Shown here piece by piece: positions 1 through 5,901 of a DNA stretch of 7,297 nt (the first letter of the stretch is position 1; every line of letters starts with the position of its first letter). This DNA is from Spirochaetales bacterium Spiro_01 (lineage in GTDB: Bacteria > Spirochaetota > Spirochaetia > Sphaerochaetales > Sphaerochaetaceae): positions 1 to 7,297 of the forward strand of contig LVBC01000147.1 of NCBI GenBank assembly GCA_001604265.1, read 5' to 3'. The notes beneath the pieces were generated by a model. That model was not told the DNA's origin and made no database searches. It saw nothing but the letters and a program-made list of their open reading frames with translations. The position numbers and the translations under genes are program-made.

Positions 1-1
1 A

Positions 2-1990
2 ACAGTCTGTTGCGGAGAGGCACCATCGGAGCCTATCGACTATGTACCAGTTTCAGTCGAGTACAATGAGAAGTACTATGCAGCTGGCAAGATCCCTGGA
101 GGCTTCCTCAAGAGAGAATCCAAGCCCAAGGACAAGGAGATTCTGGTCTCAAGACTCATCGACAGACCAATGAGACCTCTCTTCGACAAGGCATTCGGCC
201 GAGAGATCCAGATCGTTCCGACAGTCGTCTCCACCGATATGACCAACACCCCGGATATCGTTGCAATCAACGCAGCCTCCTGTGCTGTCACCATCTCCGA
301 TATCCCATTCTATGGACCGATCGCAGCTGTCAGAGTCGCACTCATCGACGGCAAGTATGTCATCAACCCGACCTTCCAGCAGCTTCCTCAGGCAAAGCTC
401 GACATCGTCGTTGCAGGAACCCACGATGGAATCACGATGGTCGAGGGTGGTGCAAAAGAAGTTTCCGAGCAGAACATGCTCGATGCAATTGCTGCAGCAC
501 AGCCTGTAATTACCACCATCTGTGAGGCACAGATGAAGATGAGAGAGCTCTGCGGCAAGGAGAAGCTTCCTCTGATGGACATCACAGAGGACCTCTCCTG
601 GCTTGAGCCAGTCAGAGAGTTCGCTCTTCCACTCGAGAAGGAAGCATCCTTCGTAAAGGGCAAGATGAACCGCTATGCTGCACTTGAAGAGGCACACAAC
701 AAGGTAAAGGAGCACTTTGCAGAGCTTATCGCAGAGGATCCGAAGAGACCTGGACAGCTTGCTGCCCTCTTCGATGACATGGAGTACCACATCCTTCGCT
801 CCTCTATCCTCGACGACGGTGTCAGGACCGATGGCAGAAAGGTCACCGAGATCAGGCCTATCACCTGTGAAGTCGGCGTACTTCCATGCACACACGGCTC
901 AGCACTCTTCACAAGAGGCGAGACACAGTCCCTTGCAATAACGACACTCGGAACTGCACAGGATGAGCAGATGTTCGATACCATCGACGGCGAGAAGACC
1001 TTCTCCAACTTCATGCTCCACTACAACTTCCCACCATACTCTGTTGGCGAGTGCGGAAGACTTACAACGGGCAGAAGAGAGATCGGTCACGGTCACCTTG
1101 CACAGAGAGCCCTCGAGGGTGTCATCCCAAAGAAGGAGGATTTCCCATACACTGTCAGAGTCGTTTCCGAGATCATGGAATCCAACGGCTCCTCGTCAAT
1201 GGCTTCTGTATGTGGCGGCTGTCTTTCACTTATGGATGCAGGTGTACCAATCTCCAAGCCAGTTGCAGGCATCGCAATGGGTCTCATCACCGAGGGTGCC
1301 GACTACTCAAGATACGTAATCCTTTCGGATATCCTTGGCGAGGAGGACCACCTTGGCGACATGGACTTCAAGGTAGCTGGTACAAAGGACGGTATCACAG
1401 CCTTCCAGATGGATATCAAGATCGCAGGTGTAACACCTGAGATCATGAGCAAGGCACTCCAGCAGGCCAAGGAGGGCAGAATGCACATCCTTGGAATCAT
1501 GGCAGAAACACTTCCAGCTCCTAGAGCCGAAGTTAGCGAGCTTGCTCCAAAGGTGCTCTCTGTAAAGGTACCTGAAGAGATGATCGGTGCTGTCATCGGA
1601 ACCGGTGGAAAGACAATCAAGAGCATCGCTCAGCAGTCCGGTGCCGAAATCAACATCGACGACGATGGCACAGTCATGATCTATGGCAGCAACAATGCCT
1701 CTGCCCAGGCAGGCAAGAGACTTGTTCTTGCAATCATCGAGAAGCCAGAGGTCGGCAAGATCTACCATGGTACAGTCAAGAGAATCGTCGACTTCGGCGC
1801 CTTCATCGAGATCCTTCCAGGCAAGGAGGGTCTCTGCCACATCTCCAAGCTTGCAAAGACCAGAGTAAAGCAGGTTTCCGACGTGCTCCAGGTAGGACAG
1901 GAGGTCGATGTAAAGCTCATCGAGATCGACAGAATGGATCGCCTCAACCTCTCCTATGTTGATGCACTTCCAGAAGAGAAGAAGAATTGA
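2..1990 (+). CDS. pnp: Polynucleotide phosphorylase (PNPase), 5'-truncated by window edge
   Basis: Phosphorolytic 3'-to-5' exoribonuclease that degrades RNA to nucleoside diphosphates in the cytoplasm. The frame is open from base 2, well upstream of the first internal ATG at 170. The upstream codons encode conserved PNPase sequence (YYAAGKIPGGF, then SRLIDRP), so the ATG at 170 is not the start. The visible part is 662 residues. By comparison with E. coli PNPase (711 aa), about 42 N-terminal residues are missing. In fragment numbering: first RNase PH-like domain with the FFRR-like loop as FLKR (K37, R38); helical linker; second, catalytic RNase PH-like domain with the GSSSMAS phosphate-binding motif (S397-S399) and the DHLGDMDFK motif (D449, D455, K457, matching E. 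coli D486, D492, K494); KH domain with GTGG loop (533-536); S1 domain (about 584-655). It ends shortly after S1, without the longer tail of E. coli. Codon use is strongly biased (almost no ATA), fitting high expression. Its TGA overlaps the dut start. Confidence 0.97.
   Translation, partial: TVCCGEAPSEPIDYVPVSVEYNEKYYAAGKIPGGFLKRESKPKDKEILVSRLIDRPMRPLFDKAFGREIQIVPTVVSTDMTNTPDIVAINAASCAVTISDIPFYGPIAAVRVALIDGKYVINPTFQQLPQAKLDIVVAGTHDGITMVEGGAKEVSEQNMLDAIAAAQPVITTICEAQMKMRELCGKEKLPLMDITEDLSWLEPVREFALPLEKEASFVKGKMNRYAALEEAHNKVKEHFAELIAEDPKRPGQLAALFDDMEYHILRSSILDDGVRTDGRKVTEIRPITCEVGVLPCTHGSALFTRGETQSLAITTLGTAQDEQMFDTIDGEKTFSNFMLHYNFPPYSVGECGRLTTGRREIGHGHLAQRALEGVIPKKEDFPYTVRVVSEIMESNGSSSMASVCGGCLSLMDAGVPISKPVAGIAMGLITEGADYSRYVILSDILGEEDHLGDMDFKVAGTKDGITAFQMDIKIAGVTPEIMSKALQQAKEGRMHILGIMAETLPAPRAEVSELAPKVLSVKVPEEMIGAVIGTGGKTIKSIAQQSGAEINIDDDGTVMIYGSNNASAQAGKRLVLAIIEKPEVGKIYHGTVKRIVDFGAFIEILPGKEGLCHISKLAKTRVKQVSDVLQVGQEVDVKLIEIDRMDRLNLSYVDALPEEKKN
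1987..1990 (+). other. TTGA stop/start overlap of pnp and dut
   Basis: The four bases TTGA contain the dut TTG start (1987-1989) and the pnp TGA stop (1988-1990). This layout lets a terminating ribosome reinitiate. A TTG start with only a loose GA-rich Shine-Dalgarno should make dut translation depend on pnp translation. The overlap is read directly from the sequence; the coupling is inferred. Confidence 0.8.
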
Positions 1991-2421
1991 CCGATATAAA
2001 GATAACACTGAAGGATGGGGCCAGGGCTCCATCCTATCAGACAGAGGGAAGTGCCGGTGCTGATGTATCGGCATTTCTTGTAGACGACTATGTTCTATCT
2101 CCAGGAGAGTGGGCCGGCATTCCGACCGGAATCTTCATGGCCATCCCCGAAGGCTACGAGGTACAGGTACGCCCACGCTCAGGACTTGCATTCAGGAATG
2201 GAATAACTGTCCTGAACGCACCAGGCACTATCGACAGCGACTACAGAGGGGAGGTGAAGGTCATACTCATAAACCACTCCAAGGTGCCATTCACTATCCA
2301 CAATGGGGACAGGATCGCACAGCTTGTAGTTCAGAAGGTCGAAAGATCCTCCTTTACAAAGGTCGCAGCTCTGGACGAAACTGAAAGACAGAGTGGAGGC
2401 TTCGGTTCCACTGGAGTCTAG
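1987..2421 (+). CDS. dut: Deoxyuridine 5'-triphosphate nucleotidohydrolase (dUTPase)
   Basis: Hydrolyses dUTP to dUMP and pyrophosphate, keeping uracil out of DNA and supplying dUMP for thymidylate synthesis. It is a homotrimeric cytoplasmic enzyme. At 144 residues it has normal length and all five trimeric-dUTPase motifs: I, AGADVSA (23-29); II, RPRSGLA (62-68); III, NAPGTIDSDYRGE (77-89), with catalytic Asp at D83; IV, GDRIAQLVV (107-115); V, RQSGGFGSTG (134-143), the mobile C-terminal lid. The start is TTG at 1987, overlapping the pnp stop by four bases (TTGA). No ATG or GTG lies between it and motif I, and the purine-rich GAAGAGAAG stretch just upstream can act as a weak ribosome-binding site. 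Translation is probably coupled to pnp. The stop (TAG) directly abuts the next ATG. Confidence 0.96.
   Translation: MTDIKITLKDGARAPSYQTEGSAGADVSAFLVDDYVLSPGEWAGIPTGIFMAIPEGYEVQVRPRSGLAFRNGITVLNAPGTIDSDYRGEVKVILINHSKVPFTIHNGDRIAQLVVQKVERSSFTKVAALDETERQSGGFGSTGV
2392..2412 (+). other. Possible C(UUCG)G-capped hairpin just before the lptF ribosome-binding site
   Basis: AGTGG (2392-2396) pairs with CCACT (2408-2412). After a bulged A (2397), two G-U pairs and C2400-G2405 close a UUCG loop (2401-2404). The stem ends one base before the GGAG (2413-2416) that serves the ATG at 2422. It lies in codons for the conserved dUTPase motif V, so protein constraint alone may explain much of it. No U-run follows, so it is not a terminator. 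Confidence 0.3.
2413..2416 (+). promoter_or_regulatory. Ribosome-binding site of lptF
   Basis: GGAG lies five bases upstream of the ATG at 2422, within the last codons of dut. It supports that ATG, which follows the dut TAG with no gap. Confidence 0.7.
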
Positions 2422-3693
2422 ATGTCGAGAGGAAGTACATACAGGAGACTTGAATTCTATATAGCAAGGGAGTTTGCAAACTCCTTTGCTGTCTCCTTCA
2501 TCTTCTACTTCTTCATATTCTTCATAAACCAGATACTTGTACTTGTCAGGAAAGTAATGCTGAAGAACGTGGATCCTTCCACGATGCTTGTGCTTGTATC
2601 TGCTGCAATTCCGCAGTTCATGCAGTACGTCATCCCATTTGCGACCCTTACTGCATCTGCGATGATCCTTGGAGAGCTTGCAGGCTCGAATGAGCTGCTT
2701 GCAATGAGAAGCCTTGGAATACCAGTAGGAAAGGTCTTCAGGGTACTCATTGTTCTCTCCATCCTCCTGTCGCTTGCAACGCTCTACGTTGCAGACTATC
2801 TGCTTCCATACTCCTCCAAGGCCTACAAGAACACACTCTTGAGAGTGATGAGGGACCTTCCGACCTTCGAGCTGAGGGAAGGGGGTGTTAACAGCATAGG
2901 CCCCATGGTCCTGTCAAATGGCAGAGTGGAAAAGGATAGGATATACGATGTAGTGCTCATCTCATCCAAGAACGACAACCTTGAGACTCTCTCTGCAAGA
3001 AGTGGACGACTGTCGCTTCTCGACAGCGACAGGTTCATCTACGACCTTGAACTTGAAGACCCTCGTATCTTCATCCATGAGAAGAATATAGCTAACTGGA
3101 CACTTGCAGATGCAAAGAGCGCCGAACTCTATCTCGACTTTTCGAGGCAGGTTCCGGCCCTGACAAGCGATGCACCTGGGAACAGAAGCTCGAAGGAGCT
3201 CCTTGCTCTTATCAGGGAGAGGTGGGAGGATACAAAGCAGGACCGCCTCCAGTACCACAGGAACAGGGAAGAGAAGCTTCTCGATATCGCAAGTGGCATA
3301 TACTCCTCAAAGGACGAGGCTTCACTGAAAAGGAACAGAAGGGATATAGAGAGATATGCAGTCGAGCTCGAGCAGCTTGGCCCTGTACAGCCGACAGGCT
3401 TCTATCTGAAGTACTATTCGACAGAGCTCAACAAGAAGTTCGCTCTATCCTTTGCAGCTCTCTCTCTTACTATTCTCTCGCTTTCAATTGCGACGCTGAG
3501 GATACGGCATGGAAGACTTGTCGGCTTTGGTGCCGCGACACTCCTCGCAGTCCTCTACTGGTACTATCTCTTTGCCTGCCAGCTTGGAGCCTTCAACCTC
3601 AGCTTCAACGCAGGTGCGCTGATGTGGCTTCCGGATATCACGATGGTGCTTCTTGGGCTTGTCATCCTCGTCATCCGCAGGAGGAACATATGA
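2422..3693 (+). CDS. lptF: LptF/LptG-family permease (YjgP/YjgQ), first of the pair, LptF-like
   Basis: Inner-membrane subunit of the Lpt ABC transporter, which with its partner and the ATPase LptB extracts lipopolysaccharide (or a comparable lipid) from the outer leaflet of the inner membrane. The protein is 423 residues and shows the family layout: TM1 about 18-42, TM2 about 55-80, a cytoplasmic segment GELAGSNELLAMRSLGIP (84-101) matching the family's coupling region, TM3 about 105-126, a periplasmic beta-rich domain about 140-250, then TM4 (339-358), TM5 (366-386) and TM6 (397-418). It is about 55 residues longer than E. coli LptF (366 aa). The extra length seems to lie in a highly charged stretch (about 255-335) before TM4. 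Naming it LptF rather than LptG rests on order and length only. It starts directly after the dut stop and ends in an ATGA overlap with its partner. ATA is common here, unlike in pnp. Confidence 0.88.
   Translation: MSRGSTYRRLEFYIAREFANSFAVSFIFYFFIFFINQILVLVRKVMLKNVDPSTMLVLVSAAIPQFMQYVIPFATLTASAMILGELAGSNELLAMRSLGIPVGKVFRVLIVLSILLSLATLYVADYLLPYSSKAYKNTLLRVMRDLPTFELREGGVNSIGPMVLSNGRVEKDRIYDVVLISSKNDNLETLSARSGRLSLLDSDRFIYDLELEDPRIFIHEKNIANWTLADAKSAELYLDFSRQVPALTSDAPGNRSSKELLALIRERWEDTKQDRLQYHRNREEKLLDIASGIYSSKDEASLKRNRRDIERYAVELEQLGPVQPTGFYLKYYSTELNKKFALSFAALSLTILSLSIATLRIRHGRLVGFGAATLLAVLYWYYLFACQLGAFNLSFNAGALMWLPDITMVLLGLVILVIRRRNI
2461..2492 (+). other. Strong near-perfect inverted repeat / RNA hairpin inside the lptF 5' coding region
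   Basis: AGCAAGGGAGTT (2463-2474) and AACTCCTTTGCT (2479-2490) pair along their full length with one G-U wobble, leaving a four-base TGCA loop. The DNA dyad continues through the loop. Two more pairs (A2461-U2492, U2462-G2491) extend the stem to 14 bp with two wobbles. It spans codons 14-24 of lptF, about 40-70 bases after the start codon. No U-run follows, so it is not a classical terminator. It could act in translation control or mRNA processing, or be chance. Confidence 0.6.
3679..3684 (+). promoter_or_regulatory. Consensus Shine-Dalgarno AGGAGG fixing the lptG start
   Basis: AGGAGG lies five bases upstream of the ATG at 3690, in the last lptF codons. The lptG frame is open much further upstream (an in-frame ATG exists at 3222), so this site, the ATGA overlap and the family's usual N-terminus together decide the start. 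Confidence 0.9.
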
Positions 3694-4778
3694 AGAGACT
3701 GGACAGGTATATTGCATCTGCGATTCTGAAGTATGGTCTCTCGACTCTCTTCATCTGCACGCTTCTTGTCGTTGCAGTCCAGCTCTTCATGGACATGAAC
3801 CTGATCGTGAATTCGAATACTGCACTTATCGAGGTGATCAAGATGGCACTTCTGGGGGTTCCAGAGTACATGATGATGGTCTCCTCGATCTCGTTCCTCT
3901 TTGCGACCACATTTCTTCTATCCCAGCTGTATGCCAACAACGAGATGATAGTCTTCTACAACTCTGGAATAAGCTACAGAAGGCTGATAAGGCCGATTCT
4001 GATACTTGCGATCCTGCTTTCCATTCTCTTTGCATACCTCTTCGAGAACTTCTTCATCGACCTCATGATAAAGCACGATACGAAGAGAGAAGAGCTCTTT
4101 GGAAGGAGCAGCACCTTCGACAACAGGAATGTGAACATCCAGGATACTGAAGAGAACTACATACTTCATGCATCTGCCTTCATAGAGGCGACAAGCTCGC
4201 TTACCAATGTGACGATAGTCGACCATGAAGATGGAAGGATAGTTTCAAGGCTGGAAGCAAAGAGAGGAAGGTTCGATGAAGAAAAGAGGCTCTGGGTCTT
4301 CACGGATGTGAATCTATTCAGCTTCGACGACCTCGACAAGGTCAGCGTCCAGCGTCTTGAAAGCTACTCTGATGAGAGATACCACCTTGAGCCGCGCCTC
4401 TTCAGGAATCTATCGGGAACGATAAAGACGATGCCGTATGAGGATGCGAGAAACTATCTCAGGAGGATGAAGCTGCTAGATATCAGAGCGTACAGAGAGA
4501 ATATAGTCGACCTCTATGACAGGCTCTTCTCTCCGTACCAAGTCTTGATATTGATGCTCATTTCGTGTTCAATGAGTTACAGATTCAAGAAGAACGTTTT
4601 CCTCTTCTCGATAATCCAGTCCCTCTGTACTGCTGTCGTATACTACGTTGCACAGATGGTCCTTGCGATAACGACGAAGCAGGGATTCACATCCGAGTAT
4701 GTGTACCTCCTGGGTCCAGTGCTCCTTTCTGCTCTTCTTGTTTCCATCATGAAGCTGATAGGGACGAGAAATGCCTAG
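3690..4778 (+). CDS. lptG: LptF/LptG-family permease (YjgP/YjgQ), second of the pair, LptG-like
   Basis: Partner of the preceding permease. Known LptF and LptG form a heterodimer whose lateral gate takes lipopolysaccharide into a cavity and passes it to LptC/LptA. The protein is 362 residues, close to E. coli LptG (360 aa). Membrane segments are at about 15-38, 52-80, 99-121, 281-298, 303-327 and 337-356, with a periplasmic beta-rich domain at about 140-245. The MKRLDRYIA N-terminus resembles the amphipathic start usual in this family (xLxRYI). The cytoplasmic stretch LYANNEMIVFYNSGISYRR (80-98) is the equivalent of the E..ALRxxG coupling segment, but much altered. The ATG at 3690 was chosen over the in-frame ATG at 3222 because of the AGGAGG site and because the extra 156 residues are out-of-frame lptF sequence. 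The end overlaps tgt by eight bases. Assignment to LptG rather than LptF is by position and size. Confidence 0.86.
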   Translation: MKRLDRYIASAILKYGLSTLFICTLLVVAVQLFMDMNLIVNSNTALIEVIKMALLGVPEYMMMVSSISFLFATTFLLSQLYANNEMIVFYNSGISYRRLIRPILILAILLSILFAYLFENFFIDLMIKHDTKREELFGRSSTFDNRNVNIQDTEENYILHASAFIEATSSLTNVTIVDHEDGRIVSRLEAKRGRFDEEKRLWVFTDVNLFSFDDLDKVSVQRLESYSDERYHLEPRLFRNLSGTIKTMPYEDARNYLRRMKLLDIRAYRENIVDLYDRLFSPYQVLILMLISCSMSYRFKKNVFLFSIIQSLCTAVVYYVAQMVLAITTKQGFTSEYVYLLGPVLLSALLVSIMKLIGTRNA

Positions 4779-5901
4779 GAAAATATTCACAAAGCTGCTC
4801 CAGGACAGTGAGACCAATGCCAGACTTGGCTACATAGACCTTCCACATGGAAGGATAGAGACACCTGCATTCATGCCGGTCGGAACGAATGCGACAGTCA
4901 AGGGAATCCATCACGACAGAGTCAGGGACATCGGCTACAGGATAATCCTGGCGAACACCTACCACCTATATCTCAGACCGGGGATGGAGGTGATGAAGCA
5001 GTTCGGAGGTATACACCGCTTCTCGAACTGGAACTACAACATCCTTACCGACTCCGGGGGCTTCCAGGTCTTCTCGCTATCGGGTCTCAGGAAGATAAAG
5101 GATGCCGGAGTCACCTTCCAGTCCCATATAGATGGTTCGAAGCACATCTTCACACCAGAGAAGGTCGTCGATATCCAGAACATCATCAATTCCGATATCT
5201 GCATGGTGCTCGATGTCTGCACTCCGCCCGATATCGATTACAGGGCCGCCAAGGAGGCCTGGAGGATCACCAAGCTCTGGGCAGAGAGGTCCATAGGAGA
5301 GAGGGACCGTCTGGGAGAGGCCTTCAACGGAAATCTCTTCGGAATCGTGCAGGGAAACTTCTATGAGGACCTCAGGAAGGAGTCTGCCCAGACACTTTCC
5401 GAGATGGACTTTCCAGGAATCGCGATCGGAGGACTTTCAGTCGGTGAAAGCAAGCAGAGGTTCACTGACTTCGTTGGCTATACATCCCAGTTCATAACTC
5501 CCGAAAAGCCAAGGTATGTGATGGGAATCGGCTCTCCAGACTACATACTGACCTGTGTCGAGAATGGCATCGACCTCTTCGACTGTGTGCTTGCGACCCG
5601 AATGGCCCGTAACGGCGCTGTCTTCACGGACCAGGGTGTGCTTACGATGAAGAAGTCCATCTTCAAGTTCGATGACAGGCCTCTGATGGCAGGCTGTACC
5701 TGCACAGCCTGCCAGAAGTACTCAAGGGCCTATGTGCACCACCTTGTGAAGTGCAATGAGATGCTTGGTGGCATGCTCTGCACGGAGCACAACCTCCAGT
5801 ACTTCTATACCTTCCTCGAGAGGATCAAGCAGTCGATCAGGGAAGGAAGATTCGCTTCCTTCAAGAAGGAGTACCTAGCAGGATTCTATGGCCAGGAGTG
5901 A
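4771..5901 (+). CDS. tgt: Queuine/preQ1 tRNA-guanine transglycosylase (tRNA-ribosyltransferase)
   Basis: Exchanges guanine-34 of GUN-anticodon tRNAs (Asp, Asn, His, Tyr) for preQ1, a step in queuosine synthesis; it acts in the cytoplasm as a dimer. At 376 residues it has normal bacterial length. The N-terminal LPHGRIETPAFMPVGTNATVKG (24-45) is characteristic. Active-site elements: TDSGGFQVFSL (93-103) with D94 as the expected general base; LDVCTPP (147-153) with base-binding D148; IVQGN (191-195); GGLSVGE (220-226); DLFDCVLATR (268-277) with nucleophile D271. Zinc ligands follow as C309, C311, C314 and H340 (CxCxxC ... EH). Two positions differ from the common form: DV where DE is usual, and VLATR where VLPTR is usual; no catalytic residue is lost. 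The ATG at 4771 lies within the end of lptG, with AGGGA about six bases upstream. No queA, yajC or secD, its partners in many bacteria, is visible. Confidence 0.96.
   Translation: MPRKIFTKLLQDSETNARLGYIDLPHGRIETPAFMPVGTNATVKGIHHDRVRDIGYRIILANTYHLYLRPGMEVMKQFGGIHRFSNWNYNILTDSGGFQVFSLSGLRKIKDAGVTFQSHIDGSKHIFTPEKVVDIQNIINSDICMVLDVCTPPDIDYRAAKEAWRITKLWAERSIGERDRLGEAFNGNLFGIVQGNFYEDLRKESAQTLSEMDFPGIAIGGLSVGESKQRFTDFVGYTSQFITPEKPRYVMGIGSPDYILTCVENGIDLFDCVLATRMARNGAVFTDQGVLTMKKSIFKFDDRPLMAGCTCTACQKYSRAYVHHLVKCNEMLGGMLCTEHNLQYFYTFLERIKQSIREGRFASFKKEYLAGFYGQE
5842..5862 (+). other. Small hairpin near the end of tgt, upstream of murJ
   Basis: GAAGGAAG (5842-5849) and CTTCCTTC (5855-5862) are exact reverse complements separated by a five-base loop. 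It ends 25 bases before the murJ ATG. There is no following T-run, so it is not a terminator. An effect on murJ translation is possible but unproven. Confidence 0.3.

Noticed and set aside
149..895. Long open frame on the - strand (248 codons)
   Set aside because: It lies wholly within the conserved PNPase reading frame. Biased codons in pnp leave few antisense stops. The product is Cys/Asp-rich without recognisable domains and has no ribosome-binding context.
963..1440. Alternate-frame open reading frames within pnp on the + strand
   Set aside because: Low-complexity Arg/Ser/His-rich products inside a highly conserved gene; no family features.
1987..2020. Possible promoter at TTGACC in the pnp-dut junction
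   Set aside because: The -35-like hexamer has no TATAAT-like partner at 16-18 bases, and the bases are already explained by the pnp stop and dut start.
1307..2074. Second long - strand open frame (255 codons) across the pnp end and dut start
   Set aside because: Antisense shadow of pnp catalytic, KH and S1 domains. No recognisable family, and the protein on the + strand is certain.
3271..3282. Perfect 12-base palindrome GAGAAGCTTCTC in lptF
   Set aside because: Leaves only four pairs around a normal RNA loop, has no flanking symmetry, and is at chance level for this length of DNA.
3222..3689. N-terminal extension of the LptG-like protein to the in-frame ATG at 3222
   Set aside because: This stretch is lptF in another frame. 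The AGGAGG site and family-typical N-terminus put the start at 3690.
4839..4854. Inverted repeat CCTTCC/GGAAGG in early tgt
   Set aside because: Six pairs only, within the conserved LPHG codons of tgt, not near a junction; likely chance.
5434..5450. Inverted repeat CTTTCA/TGAAAG in tgt
   Set aside because: Short, AT-rich stem in codons for the conserved GGLSVGES motif; no regulatory context.
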